A stretch of 64,000 bases of DNA from Trichoplax sp. H2 (taxonomy: Eukaryota > Placozoa > Uniplacotomia > Trichoplacea): the NCBI GenBank assembly GCA_003344405.1, contig NOWV01000004.1:62001-126000 (forward strand). The letters run 5' to 3'. The number at the start of each line of letters is the position of its first letter. The stretch's first letter is position 1. Shown here one piece after another: positions 1 through 13,376 of the stretch. A program made the position numbers and the translations under genes. Under the pieces are notes generated by a model. It made no database searches. It saw only the letters and a program-made list of their open reading frames with translations, and was not told where the DNA came from.

Positions 1-1954
1 TATTAGCAAAAAATTTTCACGTGGTAGGAAGTATTGATAAGAGTATTATATATATATAGGTATGTACGTACAAGAATATTTATGGACTGTATGAATACAG
101 TATACGAAATAATATACGATATGTTATACAGTATATCCATGCTATCGTGATTAAGATCAGATTTTAAGGTGTACTCATTGTACTGTACTGTGCTATAAAC
201 ACAGACCTGCTGTTATCTTTTTATGAACATTTACAGAAAAGTACCAATGGTTTTTAATTAAACAATAAGGACATGTAATCAACTGCTACCGATGCATCGG
301 TGCTATGAAGTTTGCACAAAAAAAGAGGTAACTGATGAAGTACAGTAGTCATTCATCGTCCTCAAGAACAAATTTATTTTGAAATCACTGTATGGTTTAG
401 GTAAATGCTGCTTCTCGATAATTTCAGAATATGAGACTTATATGAGTTGGCTTGAGATTCGTAGTGGAATAATAAATAGCCGAAGATACTAAAATCATAC
501 AGTCATACAGTATAGTACTGCCCAGTATAACCACGTGGTTAATTGTAATTCCTGACTTAACAGTATTACCGTCATAAAGTTTTATATCGTGTAAATATAA
601 ACTAGCACCAACAAAATATTGGTCAATCTCCATACGAATTATTATCATTAAAGGACTGATTGACTGGCGAGATATGTTGGTATAAACCACAAATATTCTT
701 CAGTACAATTTTATTCACTTCGTATGATAGAAGATAGAGATTTTACAAATGAAAAGTTATATTAGAACATCATTCTCCACTGCCTACGATAATAGGGGTG
801 AAGATAAGTTCGTAGAATAAAATTTAATCGGGCACTTGTCAACTTGTTCCGTCTATAAAAATGTGACTTTGAAAGTGACGTGCTGTAAATCTGTAATTAA
901 TCTATTTTAGCTGTAAAATCAGCTACTGATGGGAGGTCCTCATTAAATAGGGTAGAGGAGTTGAGGTTTATTCCGGAGAAACTGCCTGACAAAATACATT
1001 TTATTATGACAATGTACAATATAAGTCAAAACGACCAAGAAATATAATGGCTATATGCAAGTAATCCACAGAATACGCTCTATACAGTACAGTATTAGCG
1101 TGCCACATGCCACGCTGTACGAACAGAAGATTTACACATCAAACTTTAAAAGTAGCCTCGATATCTGTCGTACAACAGCAATTAAACTCATTCTTGTGGA
1201 ACCTTTATTGGTCTGAGCCGCTAAATTAAAGGTTACAGCATAATTCGCAAGCTTTACCTAATGCAAAGGATTTGAGAGCTGAACTTAAAACGAACAGAAC
1301 AGTTCTGTACCTACAGTTACAAATTTACTACTTTCAGCCTGATTTAAGTAGTGTTACTCATCTCCAAGGTCCAAGATAAAGTTGAAAATAAAGTTACATT
1401 TAATACAGTAATTTGAAATTTTTTAGCAACGTTAATCTCATGTGTCCATTTTGTGAGACTAATAAAATTTTTCAACTGACTCACCGTAAAATTATGATAT
1501 CTAATAACTTAATGCATCTTTAATATTGAGTTCTCTCATATAATAATACTATAAAGAAGGCTAGAAGAAATGGAATTGGTCTTAGTAATTAATGAATTAA
1601 TTGTTACAATGTATACTGTATACACTTGTACAGTAGACCATATATGTAAGGGTATATTATTTATTTATTTACGTCGTATGTCTTCTGGCCTTATAACGAT
1701 TAATTACTTTTAATTATAATTAGTCATTGCATGAAATGATCAAAATAGTATATTCTACTATCTTATGTAATGTGATAGTAGTATTTGTGAAATTTAAGTA
1801 ATCGGAAGCAGGTTTCTTATTCTACTTATTTTATTATTTAGGAAAATTAATTAATTAACGAAATAAATGACAGACAGACAGCGGCTAAAACTATAGTTTA
1901 TTACTGGTTACTGGTTAAAACAGACAGTTAGGAATTAATACTACTAGTATTAAC
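1..1954. other. Noncoding stretch before ANKMY2
   Basis: I see no supportable gene on either strand. The only long reading frame (424-690, minus) resembles no family I know and has no splice partners. Single copies of the TACTG/CAGTA motif occur, for example near 180 and 1085-1095. Short AT microsatellites lie near 47-57. Confidence 0.5.
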
Positions 1955-2166
1955 GTACAGTACAGTATACTGTACTGTACTCTACTCTATGTACTGTTAG
2001 TCCTCATGTACTGTACAGTACATACTGTACCGTACGCTGTACTGTACTGTACAGTACAATATGTACTTTACAGTGTACAGTTTACAGTACTTTATTCGTT
2101 CACAGTACTGTGCATTGTACACGATTGACAATATCCCTTTGTGCAGTACTGTACTGTACAGTACAG
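1955..2166. repeat. TACTG/CAGTA strand-switching repeat array upstream of ANKMY2
   Basis: Runs of TACTG and its reverse complement CAGTA alternate and meet at GTAC, giving palindromes such as TACTGTACAGTA. The array ends about 110 bases before the ANKMY2 start codon at 2279. It produces low-complexity tyrosine, cysteine, threonine and valine frames that should not be read as proteins. Confidence 0.85.
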
Positions 2167-2278
2167 GGTCCTTCTCTTTTTACACTCTATGGGCTGCACA
2201 TTACTGCACATCTTGCACTGTGCGCTTGCTAGACATAAAACCAAAGAAAATTCAGTCTCTCAAAGCAACTTTAAAATT

Positions 2279-5200
2279 ATGGATTTAAATGAAAATGAAA
2301 AAAGTCTAATTCAAGCAGTATCTAAAGGTAGGTATTTACTGTTATAGGTTTACTGTATAATTACTGTACAGCATAATTAGTATGGTTATTTTTTGAGAAG
2401 ATTGATTAAATCGTCGTTGTTGTACAATACCATTTGCTTCTTACAAAGAGCATGAATATGAATTATACGTTTTATAACACTGCCAGTATACAGTGTTATA
2501 CGCTACAGCAGTGCGTTATTAAGTGCAATATTCTTTACATTATAATTTTGATGATCGTAGTACGGTACAGTGTACAGCCGATTCTTTTGTATTTCCACTC
2601 GACTTTATTAGACCCGAATTACACATTTCTTAATTAATATTAATAACTAATATTTAAGATTAGCAATTAATGTGATATCTATGATATGTATATACTGTAC
2701 AGTAAATGATTTCCTGTAGTAGCCTGGCCCTGCTAGGATGCGACCATAAGTAATGTATTTGCTTCCATTACTATGTTAATTCAATCTTTCTTTGGAAAGG
2801 TGACGAAGGAATAGTTCGACAATTACTATGTGAATCCAACGTTTCCATTGATTGCTGCGACGAGGTAATATATACCCGTATTCTATTTAGACTCTAATAT
2901 AATTGTACGTGCAATAATCCCTATCGATGATATTATTATGTATTAAAGTTGATTTCGATTTTCGCGCAGTATCATGAGCAGGCCCTCCGAATACCGTATT
3001 GTAATGTCTCCATTTTGGCATTAATATAAGAACTAATCATACTGTACGCCTCTCTAGTGAATTGTAATGCATTGCGTACGTATGCATTTTACAGGGCTTG
3101 AGGTACCCTATGAGTTACACCACTGAAATACATGTAGCGGATGTAACTGTTTTAAAGATCACCAAAAACTGTTCAAATGCTGATTCAATTCTCGGCTTTT
3201 GGATACAGTAATAAAGGATGAAATAGTAGAAATTATAACAATAACTTACTCGTTCTTTAAAATCTTACAAGCCTGCTATTAATGCTTATCTCTTTCATAT
3301 TGAAACATTTTCAGACTGGCATGACCCCCCTGATGCATGCTGCATATAAAGGAAATGCAAACTTCTGTGATCTCTTAATAAAAAATGGCGCTAATGTAAA
3401 TTGTAACAACCATGAATATCAGGTATGCTCGAATATTACTACAATTCGTATTTGCAAAGGCTAATCATTTCAATATTATAATGTCGGTATCGAATACTAA
3501 CCTTTCTTTTTCTAATGTATTTCATATATTTAAGTACACGCCTTTGATGTTTGCTGCCTTAGCCGGTAAGGCAATTACATTCCCAATTATGAAACTCTTT
3601 AGTTTACTTATAAAATTTACATGGAATAAGATCTAGTAATATCTAATGTATAGCCTGTTGCTAAAATAAAGTTTTATATAAATTTATATACTGTACGTGT
3701 ATACAGGCTCAGTGGAAACTGCTAAGGTGCTACTTGAAGCTGGTGCCTCGACAAAAGCTACAAATAAAGTCAATCGAACAGCGTCGCAACTTGGCGCCTT
3801 TGTTGGTTAGTGATTAACTAAAGTAGTAGCACTTTCATGGCTGCAAATTTTATATGAGTAGCACTTGCAGTATATTATTACCAAAGACTCTAAGTAATAC
3901 GTATATACTAAACAAAAGTGATTTGTAGCCAAAATACATTTGTTACTTCTATAATAAATGCAGCGTTATAATTATATCCCTTAATTATATTATAATTTCT
4001 TATTGATTGTAAAGTTATTATCACGTCTAGTACATGATGTGTAATTTTAGCAAATTTTATGAATTAGTAATACAAGAGTTTGAGAATTAATCACGAAAGC
4101 AGTTACGCCTTAAATTTATTTTGCGTTAAATGATAGGTTGTATAAATGTTATATTAAGTCTATTACTCTATGTACCTTATAATTATGATACAAATACCAT
4201 TTTACATATCTAAACTCATAGGCTGGCTTTATATATCATCTAGATGATGTTCAACGTGCTATGTTTAAAGTAGTTCCTAAGATTTGCGTATAATATAAAT
4301 GTATAGCTGCACTTTACTGTTAGTGCTATCCAGAAATCTGTATCTTCCTTGAAAATAATTTTACTTATTTTAGTTTTAATTAGCAGCTATCAAGAAACGT
4401 TAGCAATTACTGTAAAACTTTTGATTCTAATAATTATATTGGATAGAAATTACGATTAAAGCATTAGAAATACATGTTATTCGTTAAACGGGTTAGGGTA
4501 TATAATTGAAAACTTAAACTGGTTACTTAATATTTGTACAATTTATCAGAATTTAATAACATTAAACATCCAAATAATAGGGCAGCATCATGTTGTCAGC
4601 TTTATCAACAGCTTCGTGCCTTTTGAAGAATTGGAATATTTCACAAAGCCACACGGTATGAAATAACAACAAAGTATCTTATAATTTACAGCAAAATAGT
4701 TTCAAAGCTATAATGTAATATGACACAGACTCTCCTTAGTCACTCTGAAATAATATGAGGACTTAAGCGCGCTGTGATTTGTGTGCTGGTCAACAGGTAT
4801 AATAACTTTATGATGTAAACAGTGCTGCATCAGAATTCACTTTTTACCATATTTGATTATGTTCCTCAATGCCAATTAAAGACTTCACCTATAGGCAAGA
4901 GCTCACAATGCTTAGCCGGTTTCTAAAGTCTGCTCATAAAGTGTCTATACTCAACCTTATTCAATTACATCTTCCTGCAATTTAATTAAAATAAAAACTG
5001 ACTATCACTTAACTTTAATGTTAGAATTGATTCTTACAGTTAAAAGCTTGTACTATGAAATTTAAATTACTGATATCAAAAGTCTAGCTTTACTAAATAT
5101 GTTTAAATCACATGAACAATGAAATGCTTCGTAATATGATAGCGATATAGGGTTCTTTTAAATTTGTTGCGGGTGCGAATACTGTATTTAATTATCTTCA

Positions 5201-6445
5201 CAGGCTTAGAAACTGAACCGAAATTACCACCTTTAATGGCTCGAATTTTTCATAAATTACTACTAAACTCAAATATGAATCCTTGTCGCGTAAGTCTAAA
5301 AGTATTTTGCATAAGAAAGCTAAACTCATCGTCGAGTATAATTTTTTCCTGATTTCATTTTTTACTTCTTCGAATCACTCTTACCAGATCGTTATCTTCC
5401 TGATGGATAACAAAGATCTAGTCGACAACTGGGAGATTGCTGTATCGATGTTAGAGCTGCTTTGTGAAAGAAGTATGAAAGCTCAAGAAACTAACGAAAT
5501 CATGTCAATGAGAATGCATTATTTTTCATACATTATTAAAGCAGTAGTAAAACATGAAGATGGACCTATGGCATTTTTGAAACAGTACGCCATGTCATGT
5601 TTGCAAAATTTTCGGCTGTTTAAGTGCAACCTTTGTAGTGATTATTTGTCTTAAATAGTTTACTAAAGGGTAGTGAACCCAATGGTGTGCAAATAAGGAT
5701 GGAGCAATTCATCCGGCAAGCGATTAGAAGTTTTCCATATCATGAGTCTACCTTATTTGTGCAGTTAGTGCGCAATATCGCTCCAGTGAAATTGGTAATG
5801 AAATATATACAGTATATTGCTTTTCCAAATTTATTAACCTACAAGATTAGTTGCACATATGTACCGGTGATCACTTTTGACCTCATAAATTACTTGTCTA
5901 ATAGGGAGATGATCCTTCTTCTCTTTCCGTTTTAACGACTGGTATTAATGGTCATCAAAGGTAGTAATTTCGGATAACAAATTAAAATTAACGTACAATT
6001 ATTTCTTCCTGCACCTTAATATATCTAACATACTCAATATCCCTGATAGTGCCGACTTCAGCGATTGTTGCTATACTTGCGGAGAGAAAAGAGCCAACAT
6101 GAAATGTTCAGCTTGTAAAAAGGTTATTAATTCTCACATATTGCATTGTAATAAGACTAATTAATTAACTTATAGAGTTAACAATGTGGAAGGCCGCGTC
6201 TTTCGTGATTTTTAATTATTTCGATTTCCGTATATATGTACTCTGTTTAGGTTAAGTATTGCGATCAAAGATGTCAGAAATTTCACTGGTTCACACACAA
6301 AAAATTTTGTAAATATTTTGCCGAAGAATTCTTACGCGAACAAAAACTACAAGAAGCTGAGGAGAACATTTCACAATCTGCCAATACTTGCATAAGTGAA
6401 GCAAATATTTCTGACGAAACCTCTGATCCCAAATCAGAACAATGA
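2279..6445 (+). CDS. ANKMY2: Ankyrin repeat and MYND domain-containing protein 2 (12 exons, 389 aa)
   Basis: Exons: 2279-2327, 2800-2864, 3315-3422, 3535-3565, 3707-3805, 4581-4655, 5204-5289, 5388-5584, 5659-5794, 5905-5960, 6050-6122, 6251-6445. They sum to 390 codons including TGA, with consistent phases. Ankyrin repeats span about residues 38-122 ([14 protein letters not shown], then [11 protein letters not shown]). A conserved middle region follows ([10 protein letters not shown]). Residues 308-345 form a complete MYND zinc finger: C308-x2-C311, C320-x2-C323, C329-x3-C333, H341-x3-C345 (residues [18 protein letters not shown]). The tail is acidic and shorter than in human (441 aa). In vertebrates ANKMY2 binds FKBP38 and helps deliver adenylyl cyclases to cilia, which affects Hedgehog signalling; whether this applies here is unknown. 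The gene lies tail-to-tail with SQOR. A strand-switching repeat array sits just upstream. Family assignment is firm. Confidence 0.93.
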
Positions 6446-9238
6446 TAGTCATTTTTACAATCGTGGAAATAATGTAGTATAAAACAAAAATAGTAATTTT
6501 TAAAATTGTACGTAGGCAAGCTTTTGTATTAAAGGCTGTCATCATAATGTCATTTTTCATTCTTTGGCATATGGAATTTTAATTGCATTAGTATTATCTT
6601 ACCTAGCCTATTTAAAATGAGTTCATAAACGTTATTTAGAGCCTTCAACTGCATTTATTATTATGGAGTAAAGTAGTAATATCTGCATATAAGTACAATA
6701 AACTGACAATACATATTACTGTATGTATGTTTTCTGGTAGATAAATTGTTGTAATCATGAATTATATAAATTGGTAATTTACTGCTGACGTCGGATGTAA
6801 CACAGCAGTACATATTCTTTGTAATATTTCTGTGATTTGCTGTTGCCTCTTCAAATAAATCTACTGTAAATGTGATTGGTAACTTACATTTAATTGGTAG
6901 AGGATCCTCTATTTGCATAAATGGACTCAATTATGCATCGTTAGGTATCGAATTTTTGATCGCCCTTAAAGATTTAAATGATTTGCTATTACTTCAATAA
7001 CCAACGTTGGATCACTCCAATACGAATTTAAACTACTTCGATCGCGAAGTTCGATATCTTATATGAAAATTTTGCTTATTAAAGATTAATTTATAAGTTA
7101 TTAATGCGTTGGTACCAGCATTAGCGCTTAACTTATCAACTTTATCAATTTATCCAGCTTTACTAGCCCAAGGTGACGATGCCAGAGTACATATCGTAAT
7201 CCTTAATGATCAATGAATTAACTAGAGAAACTGCATACGAGCTATATCATATACATTATGTAGCAACCCATTCAAGTTTCTGGTAAAGTACGTATTGTAC
7301 ATTAGGAATAGGCACTTAATTCCGGCTAAAATAAAGCTGTGAATAACCAGCAAAGTATCGTACTTGTTCTTGAGAGATGATTACAGTATCAATTAAGATG
7401 AAAACAGAGGAAAGATATAATGATATCAGTATAAAACCTGATATTAGTATAAGTAAAATTAATTTTCTGTATAAGGTACAGTATATCCGGAGAACTATGA
7501 ATATTAAGATGTTTTGATACAGTACTGACACTACATTTATGAGTTCTTAATCAATTTTATATTACAACCACAAAATGGAGCTTGATTTTTGAATGATGAA
7601 CGTAAAATCAAGAGAAGAAAGTGATTTACCTATTGGTGAGGTACTATTACTATACTCATAATAACTAATAGTCTCCATAATACAACTTAAAAGTGCAGTA
7701 AAATAGGAATGGTAGTGCACATGATCTGATCTCAAATTCTACATACTAAGCGAAAAGATATAGCATCTCTGTAAGTCTAAACTGTAAAATATCTACACAA
7801 TAGTTTGAGTTCGGGTGCTATAGATTGCTAGCAGTTTGGATATGCTTTTCACTTGCTACCGTTGGAGTAAATGTACTAAGTGGCGATTGAACTGCTCAAA
7901 CTTACAACGGAGTCTGTTTAGATGCTCAATCGGAATATCTTTTGATTTGGTTGCAAGGATGAGTGTGCGATTCTTCATTACTATGCTGCATAGTTCTTAG
8001 ATAGTTTGCTTCTTAACAGGTTTCATGCAATCATAGATACTTGTATGAGTTTTGATAAGTTAAGAGTATTTGTATTTCACACGAATATTTTATTAATTTT
8101 TTTAAAGCCTGTAATAAGCATTACTTGTACATTTCTATTCTTAACTCTATCATCGCTAGTAGTGGATGGCAAAACGATAATGATTGCTCTTATACTGACA
8201 GAGTAATCAGGTATATGATATAATCATGAAGATGCATTACTTCTTCCCTTATTACCTTATCCTCAGTTAACGAAGCAATATGCATAGTCAATCGTTTAAT
8301 CATTAAGTGAGTTTAGATATGTTTTGAAAAAATAAATATTTTTACTTACCATACGATATAGCTTATTATACATAGGCACATCAATAGTTTTATCACAATA
8401 TGTTACTAAAGGTAATCCTTTATGCGTCAAAAGATTCTCGTATAGGATTCAATCATCATAAAATACATTTTAATGAATACGAAATAGTGACTACAAAATA
8501 AAGCACATTATACAAATTGAATAAAGCTACAAGTCATGATACTTTCTACACAGTGTAAATAATATTACTAACTGCTCGTAATTTAGATTAGAGAGCGTAA
8601 ACGAAGTTCCAGCTTTACAATTAGTTTATTATCAGTACGAGAAGTACTATCAATTATAAGTCATCTAAATAATAGCTAAGATGGGAGACAGATTGCTCAT
8701 ATAATAATGCAGTATGCTCTGTACAATATAAATTTCAGTGCAATCGATTACTATAACTCTTTTATTGAGTAACACTTCTTAAAAATTAGAAGCTAGTGCA
8801 TTAATAGTTATAATGTGTCTTTGAGAATACTTGAAGATATATCAATTACAGAAATATCAAGTATTTATTCTAAGGCAGATAAAATTCGATAGTAAATTGC
8901 TTGTATTATCAACACATCAAGCAGAATCTACAGAAACCTGAACTCGTTACAAGTAAACACTCCAACACCCATCAGTAATGTTATGCGCAAAGTCGACAAT
9001 ACTGTACAAAAATTATGATGGACAGGTTAACAGGTACACAATATCCAATAGCACATACTATACTGTATCGTCTATAAATTGCACAGCTACTGCTTTCCTA
9101 CATCAATTACGAAATCTCACTGCCTTTGTTTAATAATTTATTATTTAATAATTTATTATTAATCGCATTAAACCGAATATAGTCTATTCTATAAACCATG
9201 GTTTTTAGTTATATATATACACTTCAATTAGTAAATTT
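6446..9238. other. Convergent 3'-3' gap between ANKMY2 and SQOR
   Basis: This 2.8 kb stretch shows no gene on either strand; the reading frames at 6661-6930, 7316-7531 and 8006-8206 are unsupported. It holds only isolated TACTG/CAGTA copies (near 6717, 7475, 8994 and 9058), unlike the dense arrays at gene 5' sides. Confidence 0.5.
9137..9142 (-). promoter_or_regulatory. Candidate polyadenylation signal AATAAA of SQOR
   Basis: AATAAA on the minus strand, about 97 bases past the SQOR stop codon. A second copy lies a few bases further on, in an AT-rich direct repeat (9131-9160). Position fits a 3' UTR; there is no transcript evidence. Confidence 0.4.
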
Positions 9239-11941
9239 TTAACGCGGTCTTTTTTTCCTCCTTTCCAAGAATTTATCTCTAATTTTAAGAAATTTTCTCC
9301 ACCGGATAGGATCATCCCATTTGCCTCTACATGATTAATTTGAGATAAAAATATATGTATACATTGCATTTCAAACATCAAATTCTTAATGCTGTATTAC
9401 TAACTTTACTAAGCCATTCCAGTATAGTTCAGGAAAATAGTCTCGTTGAAGTAGAAACAAACTTTTACGTTCCTATGATGAAAGTATTTTTTAATATATT
9501 GAAGTAGCTATGAATATAAGTTTAGCTAGTACGTATACATATAAATAAACAGATACATATAATATCATTGCTACCTTGGATTGATTAAAAGGAAATGTTT
9601 CTAATGGTTCAAAATTGTAGTCATATTCAGCAAAAAGTAACTTTTTGCTGCCAGTAAAAATGCCGCATGAGGCATAACCAGAATACTAAAGTCAAAGAAT
9701 ATACAATTCTTTAACAATAGAAAATACGTTCTCAAACGGAAAATTTGACATTCTTACTGTAGCTTTTGGCTGCAGGCCAAGTAGAATACTCTCAATATTC
9801 TTTTGTAGAGCTTTCGCTTGCGCACCTACTGCACCAAGAGATCTACCAACACCACAACCAATACAGTCACCAATGCCAAAAACATTACCAAATTCCCTAT
9901 GAATCAATGTTTGCGCATCAACATTAAGCATTCCTTTCATATCAGCCAATTTACTATATCCAAGGACCTTAGGAGGAGCTAAAGGGGGGGCCACATATAG
10001 AAAATTAAACTGTATAACGATATAATAACCAAATATGTTAGCTCTGGCTTATTGATATGACAAATAAGTAAAAAATAGTGCAACGACTTTTACTTAAGAT
10101 GATTTTAGTAATTTTATAGGATAAATTTTATTTGATCCGTGAATTGATATATATATATATATTAGCACTGTATAATATAATTATCTACACACACTAAGAA
10201 GCTAGATATCTATTTTACCTTCATTTCAAGTTTGTCAGTAGATTCATTGTCTTCCTTCCTAAAAAACGCTAACTTTCGATCATCATCGACCTCAAGTAGA
10301 TTGTAACCTTTGTGAACAAGTACATTTTTCTGTTGACAAATTTCATCTAAGCGCTTCGAATACTTGTCAACCAGAAACAATTGCTCAAAAGGAGTAAACA
10401 GGTCTATTTGTACTTTTGTTCTGGTTCCAGACTAATCAAATAGGAAATTGAATTTTAGCATCTAATAGATTAGTCTTCGCTGTAGTCTATATCTAGTCTA
10501 TAAACCTTAAAGGGCGATTTAAAAATTAAATATACATGCATAAGACCTTATGATAATATGCGTATCCATAAAACAAATTTTTAAATTAAACTAACCTGGC
10601 GCAAATAATCATCGACCAAATAGGCCATGCTAAGCGTCGTCGTATCGCAATTAACAGTAGACCTCGAACAAGCAAATAACCCTTCTCCGGACCGAAATTC
10701 TTGCAGTCTCTCATAAGTCTTAGCGACGTCATCAGTATCGTATATTGATGTAGCAGAACCATTTGCAACAGCTTCAACTAAACCTGTAATCTGTAATTTA
10801 AATGAATTAAGATAGAGAAAATAACGTTAAGCATAACAACAAGATTAAAAAGTATCAGTTGCAATGAATAAATACTCTTAAACTATGCCGAATCCTGCAT
10901 AATTGCAGTAGTAGTTGTATACTGTACTATAGTTAGCGTGTTCATCTTTTTAGGTCAATACTGTACGTGTATTTATTGTCCTTTATACAATATGTAATAC
11001 CTGATCGAATTGAGGTTGTACTCCAACGGCAATAACCAAGTACTCGTATTTCACCTAAGGAATTATACACGTACAGTGCCAATGAAAGAAGAACTTAATC
11101 GAAAATTATCCATAGCAATACAGTAACGATTAAGGTTAATCCAACAAGTTGGACCTGATGGCTAACTATCCCATTTTACAGTAGTGTATCTGTACTATAG
11201 AGGGTAACAAAAAAATCTGTATGATCTGTACCGACTCCGATCTCGTACTTATACAGGATAATTATACGAGTCAGACGGTTCGGTTAATTCGGATCACTAA
11301 TCCATAATTGTAAATACATTGTAGCATATTTATCTTACCTTGTCGCCATCTTCCGTAAAGATACAATTATTATCAGGATCAAACCGAGCAGCTGCAGTTT
11401 TTAACCACTCACATCCGTAAGGTAATACTTTCCTCGTTGGCAGCTGAGATCGACTGGAAACTTTTATTCCGCAACTGATCATTGGCCATAAGCTCCGATA
11501 GTAATGATACTATATGAAATTGACGTTAAAAGAATATTTCTTGTTGAATCATTTCTCTAATTTTGCAACTATCACACTAGATAATTTAGGCGTGTAATAT
11601 AATCTATTGCCTTGACTAATTTAAAACTGAACAATTGCAATATAGTTTTACTTCTCGTTTAATAACAACATTTATCCATCTACCTCAGATGGTTCCACAA
11701 TCCAAACGGTTCCAGCGCCAAACTTCTTAGTCAAAGTAGAAGCTACAGTAATTCCTCCACTGCCACCACCAACAATCAAGAATTTGGCGTTAAATTCTCC
11801 ATGCTTTATGAGACTAGTTGTAATATTTCTACATTTGAGCGCTTGCAATTTACTAATTGACGTTGCGCCTTGGAGACAACTTACATTTAGCTTCAAGTAA
11901 TGAAGCGATGAACGAAACATGTTAAATGAGTCAGCGAGCAC
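9239..11941 (-). CDS. SQOR: Mitochondrial sulfide:quinone oxidoreductase (9 exons, 469 aa)
   Basis: Exons in transcript order: 11684-11941, 11339-11509, 11001-11054, 10596-10790, 10219-10431, 9758-10009, 9575-9685, 9405-9472, 9239-9326 (470 codons with TAA). This FAD enzyme of the inner mitochondrial membrane oxidises sulfide, passes electrons to ubiquinone and moves the sulfane sulfur to an acceptor such as glutathione. The first 50 residues lack acidic clusters and are rich in Ser, Leu and Lys, as in a mitochondrial presequence. The FAD motif LIVGGGSGG is at residues 55-63 and the second flavin motif is NVFGIGDC. Both redox cysteines are present: C209 (STVNC) and C388 (GYASC), equivalent to human C201 and C379 with nearly the same spacing. 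The last two exons were found by family alignment (ELYWNGLVKGKWDDP bridges them) and have a basic C-terminus. Translation may start at Met1 or Met8; both keep the presequence. Confidence 0.93.
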
Positions 11942-13376
11942 ACGTACAGTACGAATACCGAATTAAATTCTCATTACTTTAATGACAAATGTTACTTTCT
12001 GTTATCAAAGCGCTGTACTACGGACTCTTCCAAGTTGTAATTATATCGCCTTCATCGACAAAAAATGTCTCAAAAGATCTTTTAGCTATGCAATACTTAC
12101 AGCACTGTATAGTTTAATTACTGTGCTGTATATATTGACGGTACTGTACTACTTTACATGTCCTGTTCTGTACTGTATTTTTCTCTTTAGTAGTCCCTGA
12201 ACGATACTGTACAGTATACACTACTGTAAGATTTTCTCTCCCACAGTACTGCACAGTATGGTACCTCATGAAATTCTGATTACATCATGCTACACAGCAC
12301 GGGTACTGGCTAGCAGTTTTGGAAGGTATTGCCCACAAATCTTCATTTTAAAATCATATCATTTGCAGAGGTCTGCCATTGCATAATAATAGACAGATTA
12401 ATAATCTTCATTGGCCATTTGTTTTTTAATTGAAAAATATCAAAATTTAGGGTGGCGCAAACTCGATTTCGCACTCCCTTTAGCCGTCCTAAAAATTTTT
12501 AGACCCATCGATTTTCCATCGTACATTGTGAAGCATGGTGTCTTTGATCAACTATCTTATGAACACAAATCACCGTTTGTACCCTCCAATTTAATGGATA
12601 CTAAACAGCTTCCTCTACAACTCTATTCAAAATATTTTGCATAAATTGCTTTGCTGACTGCAGTTTATACAGTTTATAATACAGTACATACTGATAAGCT
12701 GCAAACCCTTGAAATTAGGCCATCACCACAGATGAAGAAGAATCTTATTCATTTTTTACTGAATAGCTGTGCTGGAGCAGCTAAATTCCTATTCTTACTG
12801 TACGGTGTAATTAAGCTACTGCACTGAAGTACGCCTTGCATGTACTAAACCTTTTAGCAATCTCCTGGCGCATGAGACTGCCTTCTACTTATTCTAGTCC
12901 ATTATTAGAAATTCAATGTGCATTCAAGAAACTAAAGGAACTAATATCGTACGATTAAACAGATGTACTTACAACAAATGCCATATTGGCTAATAATCAT
13001 ATCGTCAGACATAGTTATGCAAGTACAATATTTTATTAGATTAAACTAGATCAAATAATACGTAGACATGTATACCAGGTGATATCTAGTACTGTACAAA
13101 TAAATGTATACTCATGAGACACGAAGAAACAGTTACTTCTATTTTATCGCATCGATTTAATCATGTTTCTAGCTACTGCATCAATACAGTGCGTATAATA
13201 ATTATTTAATCCGATCTAAAGAAATGTAAAAAATTTTCATAATTTAATATCTGTCCGGGTACTGATGTCAATTCCATCTTAATGAATTGCGGTAAATTCA
13301 TGGAGCAGTCTGCAGCGTATAATAAAAGAGAACGACAACATATTATATGCCTACTGGCGAAAGATTGTTTAATATC
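11942..13376. other. Gap between SQOR 5' end and NTAQ1 3' end
   Basis: No gene seen. A 77-codon plus-strand frame at 12411-12644 has no recognisable family and no splice partners. The SQOR-proximal part carries a repeat array (12119-12263, separate entry); the NTAQ1-proximal part is featureless and AT-rich. Confidence 0.5.
12119..12263. repeat. TACTG/CAGTA repeat array upstream of SQOR
   Basis: A degenerate cluster of the same strand-switching pentanucleotide, with palindromic segments such as ACTGTACAGTATAC near 12206. It starts about 180 bases upstream of the SQOR start codon on the minus strand. Confidence 0.7.

Noticed and set aside
12411-12644. 77-codon plus-strand frame between SQOR and NTAQ1
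   Set aside because: No recognisable family, no splice partners and no conserved motif; length is within chance expectation for AT-rich intergenic DNA.
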